A stretch of 64,000 nucleotides of DNA, from NCBI GenBank assembly GCA_024409235.1, contig JAKSUA010000003.1, positions 73,309-137,308 of the forward strand, written 5' to 3'. Every line of letters starts with the position of its first letter. Position 1 is the stretch's first letter. Both the position numbers and the translations under genes were made by a program. The stretch comes from Bacteroidales bacterium. Lineage in GTDB: Bacteria > Bacteroidota > Bacteroidia > Bacteroidales > UBA1715. This document shows positions 18,849-28,539 of the stretch, one piece after another. The notes beneath the pieces are model-generated. The model worked only from the letters and a program-made list of their open reading frames with translations, was not told the DNA's origin and did not search any database.

Positions 18849-19310
18849 TTAGAATGGTAAATCATCAACAGGTTGGTCCGGAATTGTATAATCCGACTGT
18901 GATTCTGCGACAATGCTTGTTGCAGTAACCTGTTGTTCCATTGGTTGAGAAGTTTGATTCAGAATAGTGTCAGAATCTGATTTTCTCCCCAATTTTCGTA
19001 GTTCATCTACAATAATTTCTGTAGAGTAACGGGTTTCGTTGTTTTTGTCTTGATACTGCGAATAGCGGATTCTTCCTTCAACATAGAGTTGATCACCTTT
19101 TTTTACGTATGTCTCACAAAATTTAGCTGTTCTTCCCCATACCGTTAATCTATGCCAGTCTGTTCGTTCTGGAACTTCTGTTCCATCCTGGCGTTTGAAT
19201 CCACGTTCGGTTGTGGCTAAACTTAAATGTGCTACTGGTTGGTCTTCCCGAATATAACGAACTTCAGGATCGGCACCAACATTTCCTACTAAAATGACTT
19301 TGTTAATCAT
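18849..19310 (-). CDS. ssb: Single-stranded DNA-binding protein
   Basis: The 153-residue protein has an N-terminal OB fold starting MINKVILVGNVGADPEVRY, a flexible Gln/Thr-rich tail, and the acidic tip DDLPF that recruits partners such as RecO and exonucleases. The size is typical. A minus-strand TACTTTTG box lies at 19340-19347 and a terminator lies immediately downstream. Confidence 0.95.
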   Translation of the reverse strand: MINKVILVGNVGADPEVRYIREDQPVAHLSLATTERGFKRQDGTEVPERTDWHRLTVWGRTAKFCETYVKKGDQLYVEGRIRYSQYQDKNNETRYSTEIIVDELRKLGRKSDSDTILNQTSQPMEQQVTATSIVAESQSDYTIPDQPVDDLPF

Positions 19311-19339
19311 GTGTGTTTAATTAATTGGTTAATAATGTC

Positions 19340-19347
19340 CAAAAGTA
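19340..19347 (-). promoter_or_regulatory. -7 box of ssb
   Basis: Reads TACTTTTG on the minus strand, 30 nt before the ssb start, between rodA and ssb. No clear -33 box was seen. Confidence 0.5.
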
Positions 19348-19373
19348 CGCTATTTTTTATTCTCAGCAAGACA

Positions 19374-20807
19374 TTATTGAATCAATTCATCCCGGTTTGC
19401 GTCAAGTTTCACAAAAATAAATAGTAAAAGAGTGAAACCCCATAGTGATGAACCTCCGTAGCTGAAGAAAGGTAGCGGAATACCGATAACAGGCATTAAA
19501 CCTATTGTCATACCAATATTTATAAGTATATGTATGAAAAGAATACTTGCAACGCAATATCCATAAATTCTACTGAAAGCTGTTCGTTGCTGTTCCGCAT
19601 CGTATAAGATTCGTAAAATCAAGTAAACGAATAGTCCGATAATTAGGAAAGAACCTAAAAAGCCCCATTCTTCCCCGATGGTACAAAATATAAAATCGGT
19701 ACTTTGTTCAGGAACAAAATCATTCTTTGTCTGTGTTCCATTTAAGAAACCTTTTCCTGTCAAGTCACCGGAGCCAATCGCAATTTTTGATTGAATAACG
19801 TTGAATTCACTACCTTTAGGGTCTGATTCCAGTCCAAAAAATACATTAATACGTTTTTGTTGATGTTCCTCAAGAATGTTGTCAAAAACGTATTCTACCG
19901 ATTGGGAAATTGCAACACTACCAAGTCCTATAGCAAAAAGCAGTAGTAAAGTAAGCGATCGTTTTCTATAGCTATAAATTAAAGCTGGTACAGCAACTAA
20001 AGCGAATCCTAGAAGGAAAATAATAGCTGGATTTAAGGTTAAATCAAAAATAAAATAAACTGTTATTGGGACTACAAATGCTAATGTAATTAGAGCTACA
20101 ACGATTAAGGATAGACGGTGTGTTTTTTGAAATGCGTAGAAATAAAATGCTAACAAACTTATTATAGTAATAATTACAGAAAGGGCTGTTCCTCCCCAAA
20201 TGATTGAGAGTGAAAATATTAATGCTGCCCAAACTCCTAATAGGATAATAAAGAATGGCATACCTTCGCGATAGAAGACAAAGAAGAATGTGGCAAATAC
20301 CAGTGCAGAACCAGCGTCTCCTTGAAGAACAATTAATGATGCTGGTAAAAATAACAGTATGAATAGTTTTAATGCGTCGGACCAGCGTGTAACTTTTACT
20401 CCGAAACTTCCTAAATATCTGGCAATTACGACACTGGTTGCAAGTTTCGCAAATTCGGAAGGTTGCACACGGAGTGGACCAACTTCAATCCATGAACGTG
20501 CTCCTTTTATTTCGGGTGCAATAAAATATACAAGTATAAGGCTTAACAATATAAAAAAGTAGAAAACGTATGCAAAAGAAAAATAAAATCGACTGTCAAG
20601 TATGATGATTCCAATAGCTAAAAGAAATGCAGCCGTAATCCAGATAAGTTGTTTTCCGTATTTCTGAGAAACATCGAAAATGGATGATGCTGTTTCATCA
20701 TACACAGCAGAGTAAATATTTACCCATCCGGCAAAAACTAAAAATACGTAGATAATTATTATCTGCCAGTCTAAATTTCGCAATATGTTACCAATCTGTC
20801 GTGCCAT
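19374..20807 (-). CDS. rodA: RodA, SEDS-family peptidoglycan polymerase
   Basis: The 477-residue integral membrane protein has about ten or more hydrophobic segments and the SEDS signatures EWGFLGS and IGIPLPFFSYGGSS. RodA polymerises lipid II glycan strands with PBP2 during elongation. Pairing with mrdA and the mre genes shows it is RodA and not FtsW. It is somewhat longer than the E. coli protein because of extra hydrophobic segments in the middle, a feature I believe is usual in Bacteroidetes. Its start overlaps the mrdA stop by one nucleotide. Confidence 0.92.
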   Translation of the reverse strand: MARQIGNILRNLDWQIIIIYVFLVFAGWVNIYSAVYDETASSIFDVSQKYGKQLIWITAAFLLAIGIIILDSRFYFSFAYVFYFFILLSLILVYFIAPEIKGARSWIEVGPLRVQPSEFAKLATSVVIARYLGSFGVKVTRWSDALKLFILLFLPASLIVLQGDAGSALVFATFFFVFYREGMPFFIILLGVWAALIFSLSIIWGGTALSVIITIISLLAFYFYAFQKTHRLSLIVVALITLAFVVPITVYFIFDLTLNPAIIFLLGFALVAVPALIYSYRKRSLTLLLLFAIGLGSVAISQSVEYVFDNILEEHQQKRINVFFGLESDPKGSEFNVIQSKIAIGSGDLTGKGFLNGTQTKNDFVPEQSTDFIFCTIGEEWGFLGSFLIIGLFVYLILRILYDAEQQRTAFSRIYGYCVASILFIHILINIGMTIGLMPVIGIPLPFFSYGGSSLWGFTLLLFIFVKLDANRDELIQ

Positions 20808-22618
20808 TAATGAATAAAGTCTTTTTCAAGTATTTGTTTTTCCCGCCATGCGTTTGTGATAGTGTCGCTCAAATATTTTTCTATCATCAAACTTGCGATA
20901 GGAGCAGCCCAGGTTGCACCAAAGCCTGCGTTTTCAACATAGACAGAAATTGCAATTTGAGGATTTTCCCGAGGCGCAAAAGCCATAAAAATTGAATGGT
21001 CGATACCATGGGGGTTTTGAGCTGTACCAGTTTTCCCACAGATAGCAATATCTTTCAGAGCAATATGCCATGCAGTTGCTCCATATCCTCCTTGAACAAC
21101 TTGATACATACCTTCTGTTACTAAATCAAAATAGTTTTTGTTGATTTTTGTTTCGTGTCGTTGAATAAAACTTTTGTCAAAAACAGTATCGTCAATTTCT
21201 TTTACGATGTGAGGAGTATAATAATATCCTTTATTGGCTATTGTTGCAGCAACGTTTGCCATCTGAAGTGGTGTCATTGAAATTTCTCCTTGTCCGATAG
21301 AAAGGGAAACAATAGTAAGTGATTTCCATCGATTTTTCCCGTAAATCTTATCATAATACTCTGCTCGTGGAATAATTCCTGGACGTTCACTAGGAAGATC
21401 TACGCCAAGTTTATTTCCAAGCCCAAAGCTTTTAATGTGGGATTGCCATGTAAGAAAACCGTCGCGTACCGAAGCATATTTCGGAGCATCAAGAATCGCA
21501 CGGAATTCGTTGCAGTAATACGCGTTACATGACATTTTTATCGATTCAATTAAATCGATAGGTGATTCGTGATTATGGCATCCAACATGTAAACCTCCGG
21601 AATAGTAACCTGCTTGACAGCCATACATAGTATGCTGATTTACAATGCCTTCCTGTAAGCCAACCAAAGCATTCAGTGTTTTGAAAGTAGATCCCGGAGG
21701 ATATCTGTCTCCTTGAATAGGTCTGTTATATAATGGTTTTAATGGGTCATTTGCTAGTTTTGAATAGTTTTCACTGACAAGTCGTCCAACCATAATATTC
21801 GGATCAAATGTTGGTGCAGATACTAATGCCAAAATTTCTCCAGTTTTGGGATCAATAGCAACGATACTTCCTTTTTTATTCTGCATAAGGCGTTCGCCGT
21901 ATTCTTGCAGTGAAATATCTAATGTTGTGGTAATATTCTTTCCTAGAACAACTGGTTTATCATATTTTCCATCTTCCAAGGAACCCTTTACACGTCCTTT
22001 TACGTCAACTTGATAATAGTTGCCGCCTTTCACCCCTCGTAGGTATGATTCATATGTTTTTTCAATTCCAATTTTACCGATATAATCACCTTGTTCGTAG
22101 TAGTTGTTTTCTTTTATGTCATTGTTATTTACTTCGGAAATATACCCAAGAACTAAAGCTCCACAATGATATGGATAATTGCGAACGGTTCTGGTTTGAA
22201 CATAAAATCCGGGGAAATTATATAGTTGTTCTTGAAGACGTGCGTATGTCTCAGCGCTAATCTGCTTAATTATAGGATAGGGACGATAACGATTCTTTTT
22301 TGCCTTTTTAAATTCAGTCATAAAAGACTCTTTGCTGACATGAATAATATCTAACAAAGCTGCTGTGTCTAAATCTTTTATCTGACCTGTTACAACCATT
22401 AAATCATACGCTGCCTCGTTTGCTACAATAAGTTTTCCATTCCTGTCGAAAACAAGACCACGTGCTGGGTGATGAACTTCGAAACGGCGGCTATTATTCA
22501 TAGCGTCAAGTTTGTAGGAATCATCAATCACTTGGATATAAAACAGTCGTAGTATATATAGCAATGCCACTCCTACAATAATGGCTGAATACAAATATCT
22601 ACGATGGCTCAAATCCAT
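20807..22618 (-). CDS. mrdA: Penicillin-binding protein 2
   Basis: The 603-residue elongasome transpeptidase has an N-terminal membrane anchor (residues 10-30) and a dimerisation domain. The penicillin-binding domain has nucleophile Ser310 in the STFK motif (310-313), SCN at 363-365 and KTG (CGKTGTA) near the C-terminus. It cross-links peptidoglycan in the periplasm with RodA. Its stop codon overlaps the rodA start and its start is 2 nt after the mreD stop, so the operon is tightly coupled. Confidence 0.95.
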   Translation of the reverse strand: MDLSHRRYLYSAIIVGVALLYILRLFYIQVIDDSYKLDAMNNSRRFEVHHPARGLVFDRNGKLIVANEAAYDLMVVTGQIKDLDTAALLDIIHVSKESFMTEFKKAKKNRYRPYPIIKQISAETYARLQEQLYNFPGFYVQTRTVRNYPYHCGALVLGYISEVNNNDIKENNYYEQGDYIGKIGIEKTYESYLRGVKGGNYYQVDVKGRVKGSLEDGKYDKPVVLGKNITTTLDISLQEYGERLMQNKKGSIVAIDPKTGEILALVSAPTFDPNIMVGRLVSENYSKLANDPLKPLYNRPIQGDRYPPGSTFKTLNALVGLQEGIVNQHTMYGCQAGYYSGGLHVGCHNHESPIDLIESIKMSCNAYYCNEFRAILDAPKYASVRDGFLTWQSHIKSFGLGNKLGVDLPSERPGIIPRAEYYDKIYGKNRWKSLTIVSLSIGQGEISMTPLQMANVAATIANKGYYYTPHIVKEIDDTVFDKSFIQRHETKINKNYFDLVTEGMYQVVQGGYGATAWHIALKDIAICGKTGTAQNPHGIDHSIFMAFAPRENPQIAISVYVENAGFGATWAAPIASLMIEKYLSDTITNAWREKQILEKDFIH

Positions 22619-22620
22619 GG

Positions 22621-23124
22621 TTATTTTTTAAATACAAAAATTTCACTTAGAATAATGACAAATACTGTAAGTGCAATATTGAGAAGCATTCGAATAAAAG
22701 TGAATCCTAAGTCGCTGAAAGTAAATGTAAAACAGAAATAAAGTGAAATGTGATGTATGGCAACACATAATGTGATATATTTCAATGCCCAGGAAGTACC
22801 AAAGTGCGAAAGTAAAGGAGTGTTATTTGATTCGTAACCAATACGTGGAGCAAGAATCTTTAGTATAGTTGGACGTAAAGCAGCCATCATTACAGTAGAG
22901 AAAGAATGTACTCCGTAGGAAGTTATGGAAAGATCAACAAGAACTCCGGAAAGGAACGCCAATAAAAGTAATAATATGGGAGAGATACTTACTGGCAGTA
23001 TTAATATAAACGCAAGATAAATATACGGAGAAATCATCCCTATAGCAGGAATATTGTTGAAAACCAATATCTGCAAAAGTATTAATGAGATAAAAATGAT
23101 AGTATATCGGGAAATGTTCTCCAT
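22621..23124 (-). CDS. mreD: Rod-shape determining protein MreD
   Basis: The 167-residue protein has about five hydrophobic segments and the small size of MreD. It shares its first nucleotide with the mreC stop and is followed after 2 nt by mrdA. MreD is an inner-membrane part of the elongasome that links MreC to PBP2. Sequence conservation of MreD is low in general, so the call leans on position and topology. Confidence 0.85.
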   Translation of the reverse strand: MENISRYTIIFISLILLQILVFNNIPAIGMISPYIYLAFILILPVSISPILLLLLAFLSGVLVDLSITSYGVHSFSTVMMAALRPTILKILAPRIGYESNNTPLLSHFGTSWALKYITLCVAIHHISLYFCFTFTFSDLGFTFIRMLLNIALTVFVIILSEIFVFKK

Positions 23125-23942
23125 TATTGAACTTGATTTTCTAAAATTTCACGTTCTTCTTTATATAAATCTTTCACAACATATACATAGTCAATTCTTT
23201 TGAAATCTGTGGAAAGAAGCACATTAGCAGAGAAGAAATTGTCTTTTTGATAAAAAGATTCTATCGTTCCCACCATAATTCCGCTTGGGAACAAGTTCGA
23301 ATATGAGTTTGTCACCAAAGTATCTCCAACATTGATGATTACGTGGAGTGGAATTTCTTCTAAAGTGGCAATTTTATAGTTTTCGCCATTCCATAAAAGT
23401 GAACCGTAATATCCAGAATTCTTAAATTTTGTGCTTACTCGAAATTGTGAGTTTAACACAGTCATAATAAGAGAGAAATTTTTCGATGTTCTTACAACAA
23501 TGCCGACAATTCCAGAAGGACAGATAACAGACATGTTTTTTGCAATTCCATGTTTCCATCCTTTATTTATGGTGATGAAATTGTTTGGTTTATTAGAGGA
23601 ATTGTTCAGAACTTTTGCTGGAATATATTCGTATTGTTGACTATAGGCAGTATCAGTAACTCTGGATACGTTTATAGAGTGATCAAATTTGGAAAAGCCT
23701 TGATTTTCATAGAGCTTTGCATTTTCTGCAACAAGACGTTGGTTAGCAAAATCAAGCCAAAAGTAGCGAGTGATTTTTTGAGTGACAGAGTAAATTCTGC
23801 CTTGAAAAGCGTTGGAAACAACGCCCATTCTTGTTTTTTGTGGTTCGTTGAAATTAATGATTAGGATAAAAGATACTATTTGCAATACAAAAAAGAGCAA
23901 TATAAAGCTATGCTTTCCTATAAATGCAAATAGATCTCTCAT
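23124..23942 (-). CDS. mreC: Rod-shape determining protein MreC
   Basis: The 272-residue protein has an N-terminal membrane segment (about residues 13-32), a coiled-coil region and a periplasmic beta-rich domain containing GWKHGIAKNMSVICPSGIVG, typical of MreC. It scaffolds PBP2/RodA in the periplasm. It lies 12 nt after the mreB stop and overlaps mreD by one nucleotide. Confidence 0.92.
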   Translation of the reverse strand: MRDLFAFIGKHSFILLFFVLQIVSFILIINFNEPQKTRMGVVSNAFQGRIYSVTQKITRYFWLDFANQRLVAENAKLYENQGFSKFDHSINVSRVTDTAYSQQYEYIPAKVLNNSSNKPNNFITINKGWKHGIAKNMSVICPSGIVGIVVRTSKNFSLIMTVLNSQFRVSTKFKNSGYYGSLLWNGENYKIATLEEIPLHVIINVGDTLVTNSYSNLFPSGIMVGTIESFYQKDNFFSANVLLSTDFKRIDYVYVVKDLYKEEREILENQVQ

Positions 23943-23954
23943 CAGTATTAATCA

Positions 23955-24977
23955 TTAGCGGATAAGGAATTTATACTTATCAATATTTTTCAAAGCTTTA
24001 CCAGTACCACGGGCAACAGAGTGTAGTGGATCTTCTGCAACTTTAAATTTGATACCTGTTTTTCTTTCCAAACGTTGGTCAAGACCTTTTAATAAGGCTC
24101 CGCCACCAGTTAACCAGATTCCATCGCGGGAAATATCTGCGTACAATTCAGGTGGAGTTGCTTCCAATGCAGCAACAACGCCGTTTTCAATTTGAGTAAG
24201 TGGTTCTTCCAACCATGCTGCTGTTTCAATGTGTGAAACTGGAATTTCCAATGGAGCAGCTGTTACTTGGTGAGGGCCGTTAACGATATATTCTGCTGGT
24301 GGATTTTCCAAATCAGGAAGAGCTGATCCAACATGGATTTTGATTTCTTCGGCAGTTCTTTCGCCAACTTTAATACTATTGTTAGCACGAAGAGCCTCAC
24401 GGATTTTGTTTGTGAAAACGTCTCCTGCGATTTTGATAGATTTATTGCAAACGATACCTCCTAAAGAGATAACTGCGATTTCTGTAGTTCCACCACCGAT
24501 ATCTACTATCATGTGGCCTTGTGGTTCTTCTACGTCCAATCCAATACCTAGTGCAGCGGCCATAGGTTCATGAATCATGTAAACTTCACGTCCACCTGCA
24601 TTTTCGGATGAGTCGCGGACTGCACGAAGTTCAACCTCGGTACAACCAGAAGGAATACAAACAACGATTTTTAACGAAGGTGTGAAAAGTGGTGATTTCT
24701 CCTGTATCATTTTAATCATTCCACGAATCATTATTTCTGCGCAGTTAAAATCGGCAATCACACCGTCTTTCATTGGGCGTACAACTCGAATTCCATCATG
24801 GTTTCTACCTTGCATTAAACGAGCTGCCTTACCTATTGCTATTGGTTGATTTGTATGTGTGTCTAAAGCAACAATACTTGGTTCGTCAACAACAATCTTA
24901 TCATCTTGGATGATGATAGTGTTGGCTGTTCCCAAATCTATTGCAATTTCTTGAGAAAGAAATGAAAATAATCCCAT
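23955..24977 (-). CDS. mreB: Rod-shape determining actin homologue MreB
   Basis: The 340-residue protein has actin-fold nucleotide motifs: IDLGTANT (phosphate 1), DIGGGTTEIAV (phosphate 2) and LTGGGALLKG (adenosine site). MreB filaments guide elongasome movement beneath the inner membrane, so a rod-shaped cell is likely. Length is normal. It lies 13 nt after the purH stop and opens the mre block. Confidence 0.96.
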   Translation of the reverse strand: MGLFSFLSQEIAIDLGTANTIIIQDDKIVVDEPSIVALDTHTNQPIAIGKAARLMQGRNHDGIRVVRPMKDGVIADFNCAEIMIRGMIKMIQEKSPLFTPSLKIVVCIPSGCTEVELRAVRDSSENAGGREVYMIHEPMAAALGIGLDVEEPQGHMIVDIGGGTTEIAVISLGGIVCNKSIKIAGDVFTNKIREALRANNSIKVGERTAEEIKIHVGSALPDLENPPAEYIVNGPHQVTAAPLEIPVSHIETAAWLEEPLTQIENGVVAALEATPPELYADISRDGIWLTGGGALLKGLDQRLERKTGIKFKVAEDPLHSVARGTGKALKNIDKYKFLIR

Positions 24978-24990
24978 TAGTATTTATTTT

Positions 24991-26580
24991 TTAGTGTTTA
25001 AAATGTCTTCTGCCTGTGAATACCATTGCAATTCCGAATTCGTTACATGCATCGATAACTTCTTCGTCGCGGATACTTCCACCTGGTTGTACAATATACT
25101 TGATTCCGAATTCATTGCAAGCTTCAACGCTGTCTTTGAATGGGAAAAATGCATCGGAAATCAATACTGATTCTTCAACTTTGCATCCGTCTTTCAAATT
25201 GAAACGAGGAATTGTCAATCTTTGTAAGCTGTCAATTCGGTTTGGTTGTCCCATTCCGGCACCAGTCAACCAATATGAACCGTCTTCTGCTTGAGAAACA
25301 AGAGACATTGAGTTACTCTTCAAATATTTACAAGCTTGTGTTCCGAATTTTGCTAAATCAAGTTGTTTTTCAGTAAATGTTTTGCCTGTAACTGGTTTGT
25401 ATTCTGTATCCATTCCTTCATCTTCGTCTTGAACTAAAAGACCTCCGTTAACAGAACGGTACAATTTCTCTCCAGTTATTGCTGGTTTTACAGGTGTTAC
25501 CAATACGCGAAGATTTTTCTTCTTTGCTAGAATTTCTTTTGCTTCTTCTGAGTAAGAAGGAGCTATCATTATTTCAATGAATTTACCTGTGAACCAGTTT
25601 GCTATTTCTGCGTTTACTTCGCATGTGAAACATACGATACCTCCGTAAGCACTTACAGGATCGCCAGCCCATGCAAGTTCTAACGCTCTCATTGGAGTGC
25701 TTGCAACTGCAAGACCGCAAGGGTTCAAATGTTTAACGACAGAAACGGCAACTTTATTCTTAATTGTTTCAACAGAATTAAAAGCGTCGCTTGCTGATTT
25801 CCATGCTGCATCGGCGTCAAGCATGTTGTTATACGAGATTTCTTTTCCCTGTAAACAAGGCGAATTTGCTAATGTATGTTCTAGTTTTGTATTTGCAAAT
25901 TGATAGAAAACAGCTTTTTGATGAGGGTTTTCTCCGTAGCGAAGAACTTTTCCGTTTGTCAAGCTGATTTTTTCAGAACCTTCATTTCCTTGGTTAAAGT
26001 AATTGAAGATAGCTGAATCATAATGTGAAGAAACATTGAATGCATCGCAGGCAAATGATTTTCTGTCTTCAATAGAAGAAACACCTTTCTTTTCTGCCAA
26101 AAGTGTATCTAACTTACCATATTGTTGTTTTGATGCAACAATAATAACGTCTTTGAAATTCTTTGCAGCTGCACGGATTAATGAGATACCGCCGATATCG
26201 ATTTTTTCAATAATATCTTGTTCTGACGCTCCAGACGCTACTGTTTGTTCAAATGGATATAAATCAACGATAACCAAATCAATTTCTGGAATTTGGTATT
26301 GTGCCATTTGTGACTGATCGCTTTCGTTGTCGCGGCGAGCCAAAATACCTCCAAACACTTTTGGATGAAGAGTTTTTACACGTCCACCTAAAATTGATGG
26401 GTAAGAAGTTAAATTCTCCACAGGAACAACACTGCATCCTAATGATTCAAGAAATGTCTGTGTTCCACCTGTTGAATAAAATGTAATACCTAATTCTTTT
26501 AATTTCAATACTATACTATCCAAACCATCTTTGTGATAGACTGAAATTAATGCCGATTTGATTTTTTTATCTGAGTTCAT
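24991..26580 (-). CDS. purH: Bifunctional AICAR transformylase / IMP cyclohydrolase
   Basis: The 529-residue protein performs the last two steps of IMP synthesis. The N-terminal IMP cyclohydrolase (MGS-like) domain contains STGGTQTFLESLG and GGRVKTLHPKVFGG. The C-terminal AICAR transformylase contains KHLNPCGLA and DAFFPFKDS. I use the ATG at 26580; an in-frame TTG at 26604 adds eight non-conserved residues and sits in the -7 box. Position directly before mreB is common in Bacteroidetes. Confidence 0.96.
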   Translation of the reverse strand: MNSDKKIKSALISVYHKDGLDSIVLKLKELGITFYSTGGTQTFLESLGCSVVPVENLTSYPSILGGRVKTLHPKVFGGILARRDNESDQSQMAQYQIPEIDLVIVDLYPFEQTVASGASEQDIIEKIDIGGISLIRAAAKNFKDVIIVASKQQYGKLDTLLAEKKGVSSIEDRKSFACDAFNVSSHYDSAIFNYFNQGNEGSEKISLTNGKVLRYGENPHQKAVFYQFANTKLEHTLANSPCLQGKEISYNNMLDADAAWKSASDAFNSVETIKNKVAVSVVKHLNPCGLAVASTPMRALELAWAGDPVSAYGGIVCFTCEVNAEIANWFTGKFIEIMIAPSYSEEAKEILAKKKNLRVLVTPVKPAITGEKLYRSVNGGLLVQDEDEGMDTEYKPVTGKTFTEKQLDLAKFGTQACKYLKSNSMSLVSQAEDGSYWLTGAGMGQPNRIDSLQRLTIPRFNLKDGCKVEESVLISDAFFPFKDSVEACNEFGIKYIVQPGGSIRDEEVIDACNEFGIAMVFTGRRHFKH

Positions 26581-26601
26581 TTGAATTGATTTTTGCACCA
26601 A

Positions 26602-26609
26602 CAAAAGTA
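26602..26609 (-). promoter_or_regulatory. -7 box of the purH-mre operon
   Basis: On the minus strand it reads TACTTTTG, an exact TAnnTTTG match 22 nt before the purH ATG. It may drive purH and the following cell-shape genes. No convincing -33 box was seen. Confidence 0.5.
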
Positions 26610-26624
26610 TAATTTTCTATTAAT

Positions 26625-27623
26625 TTATTCGGTTTTAAAAGCATATTTCCTCACGTAAATATTTGTTCCCTTTTCCAGAGAATTTTCCGGTGTTGCTTTG
26701 TTAAGTTTTGCCAACCTATTTGCTTTAACACCATATAGTTGCGAGATAGAATAAAACGTTTCGCCCTCGCGTACTGTGTGAGTTTCATATTTCTTTTCTG
26801 TGCGTAAAGCTTTTTGTTCTATGTAAACAACAGAACCTTCTGGAATTGTTTCCCCAGCTTTAAAGTCGTTGAATGCATAGAGTTTCCACATAGGAATAGA
26901 AAAACGTCTTGAAATGGAGTAAATTGTTTCGTTTTTCTCTAGGATTACGAACTTTTTGCCGTTGTTCTTATAGATTTTCTTTTCGCCTTTAGTAGCGACA
27001 GACTCGTTTGTCCAAGGTGTAGGTGGTTCAACGGATGAAGATGGAGCTTTTGTTTTTACTACAACTTCGGCTTCTTTTTCCTGTCTTGTTTTCTCTTTAA
27101 ACTGTTCTGGCGTCATTGAGTCATATTTATACAACTGAAAATCCTCAATGATTTTTATGAGTAACTTTGGATATTCGGGATTTGTTGCATATCCTGCTTT
27201 TTTCAATCCATAAGCCCATGAAGTGAAGTCGTTTTTGTCGAATTCAAACAAGAAGGCATATCGTTGGCCGTTTCTTAAAAAATTTGAATGATCTATGTAT
27301 GAGTCATACACTTCGTTGTAAACGCGGAAACACTCTCCTTTTGCGTCGTCGTCGTGATAAATGCGTTTACCTTGCCATGAGCTGTGGCATTTTATGCCAA
27401 AATGATTGTTGGATGCGACTGACAGCTCGCTGTTTCCATTACTCGACTCTAAACAAGCCTGTGCCAAGGTTATGCTGGCAGGAATTCCTGTGCGGTGCAT
27501 CTCCTGGACAGCAAGTTTCGCATATTTTTCAATATATTCTTCCCTCGACATTTTTGCGTTTTGTGCGGATGCAAGCGTGCAGATGCTCAAAAATAAGGTC
27601 AGGAAAGAGATAATTCTTTTCAT
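26625..27623 (-). CDS. GH73-type glucosaminidase with two LysM domains
   Basis: The 332-residue protein has a signal peptide (ending TLASAQ), then a FlgJ-like glucosaminidase domain with LAQACLESSNGNSELS (catalytic Glu region) and NNHFGIKCH. A Pro/Lys-rich linker follows, then two LysM motifs near the C-terminus that bind peptidoglycan. It cleaves the glycan backbone of peptidoglycan. The ATG at 27623 is chosen over an in-frame TTG six bases upstream. A TATTTTTG box lies 34 nt upstream. It lies just upstream of purH but has its own promoter. Confidence 0.92.
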   Translation of the reverse strand: MKRIISFLTLFLSICTLASAQNAKMSREEYIEKYAKLAVQEMHRTGIPASITLAQACLESSNGNSELSVASNNHFGIKCHSSWQGKRIYHDDDAKGECFRVYNEVYDSYIDHSNFLRNGQRYAFLFEFDKNDFTSWAYGLKKAGYATNPEYPKLLIKIIEDFQLYKYDSMTPEQFKEKTRQEKEAEVVVKTKAPSSSVEPPTPWTNESVATKGEKKIYKNNGKKFVILEKNETIYSISRRFSIPMWKLYAFNDFKAGETIPEGSVVYIEQKALRTEKKYETHTVREGETFYSISQLYGVKANRLAKLNKATPENSLEKGTNIYVRKYAFKTE

Positions 27624-27656
27624 TGGCAAACTCGTTTAAATTCTTTTTGACGTTCC

Positions 27657-27664
27657 CAAAAATA
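27657..27664 (-). promoter_or_regulatory. -7 box of the glucosaminidase gene
   Basis: TATTTTTG on the minus strand, 34 nt before the start, in a 242-nt gap that otherwise holds only the terminator of the lipoprotein gene. Confidence 0.45.
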
Positions 27665-27817
27665 GTTATGTTTTGAAAATATTTTAGGGCATTTTAATAA
27701 AAGAATTTCACAAGTTATTATCAAAGAAAACATATCGGGAAACTATTTGTTATTGGAGCTTGTTTATAGTATTTCCGTCTTTTCTCTCAAAAAAGTACAT
27801 ACTATTAGAAATAAAAA

Positions 27818-27842
27818 AAGCCGATTCGTAACGAACCGGCTT
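27818..27842 (-). terminator. Rho-independent terminator of the lipoprotein gene
   Basis: AAGCCG and TTCG pair with CGAA and CGGCTT around loop TAA, with one mismatch, and the minus strand continues with a run of seven T. Confidence 0.85.
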
Positions 27843-27865
27843 AAGTTTATTGCGTGAATAATTAA

Positions 27866-28387
27866 TTATTCAGCAACTTCTTCTTTTACAACCCAAATGT
27901 TAATAGTTAAATCTTCTGATTCAGCTGCATAGTTAACAACTTCGAAGAAACCTTGGCATTTTTCGTTTTTGAAAGCTACAGCTTTTTTACCAGCTTCAAG
28001 TTTGTTGCTGATTGCTACAACTGTTTCTGTGAAATCTTCGTCAGATAATTTTTCGAATTTGCTAGCTTTAGCATCACCGATAACAGCGAATTTAGTTTCA
28101 GAAGCTTGAGCTTTTACGATTTCGTTTTGTGCTTCAGTACCAGAGATGAATTGGAAAGCTTCATCAATAGTTTGGAAACAGAAAATTACGTTTTCTGCGT
28201 GTTCACCAAGTTGAGTTTTTGTTTGAACACCTTTGTCTGAAGTGTAGAAAGAACCGTTAGCAGATTTTGCACCACCCATTACGATAGTAGATTCTGTGTA
28301 CTCGATTTCATCAGCTGGTTCGTCTGAACATGATGCCATTCCGAATGCTGCTACAAGAGCAAGAGCGAAAACTTTTAATTTTTTCAT
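27866..28387 (-). CDS. Small lipoprotein of unknown function
   Basis: The 173-residue protein has a lipobox ending at Cys20 (GMASC) and then an acidic mature part (SDEPADEIEY). I do not recognise a domain. The mature part is beta/alpha mixed, without repeats, and ends in an acidic tail. It has a complete promoter (-33 and -7) and a strong terminator, so it is monocistronic and likely well expressed. It lies divergent from proA, whose promoter shares the same 150-nt gap. Confidence 0.75.
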   Translation of the reverse strand: MKKLKVFALALVAAFGMASCSDEPADEIEYTESTIVMGGAKSANGSFYTSDKGVQTKTQLGEHAENVIFCFQTIDEAFQFISGTEAQNEIVKAQASETKFAVIGDAKASKFEKLSDEDFTETVVAISNKLEAGKKAVAFKNEKCQGFFEVVNYAAESEDLTINIWVVKEEVAE

Positions 28388-28428
28388 AATACTTTTGTTT
28401 AAATTGTTAATAGTTAAATTTTATTGCA

Positions 28429-28458
28429 CAAAGATACATTTTATTTTTTAAGTGCAAA
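28429..28458 (-). promoter_or_regulatory. Promoter of the lipoprotein gene
   Basis: On the minus strand TTTG (28458-28455) and TATCTTTG (28436-28429) are 18 nt apart, close to the Bacteroidetes consensus. Confidence 0.7.
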
Positions 28459-28492
28459 TGCCTTATAGTGTTTTTTTAACAAAAAGTAGGCG

Positions 28493-28521
28493 TTGCAACT
28501 CACATAAATTTTGTATTTTTG
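28493..28521 (+). promoter_or_regulatory. Promoter of proA
   Basis: TTG at 28493-28495 and TATTTTTG at 28514-28521 are 18 nt apart. The transcript would start about 15 nt before the ATG at 28540. Confidence 0.65.
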
Positions 28522-28539
28522 CGATACAAATATAATAGT

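Noticed and set aside
26581..26604. A longer PurH starting at TTG 26604.
   Set aside because: The extra residues are not conserved, the codon lies in the -7 box and an ATG follows.
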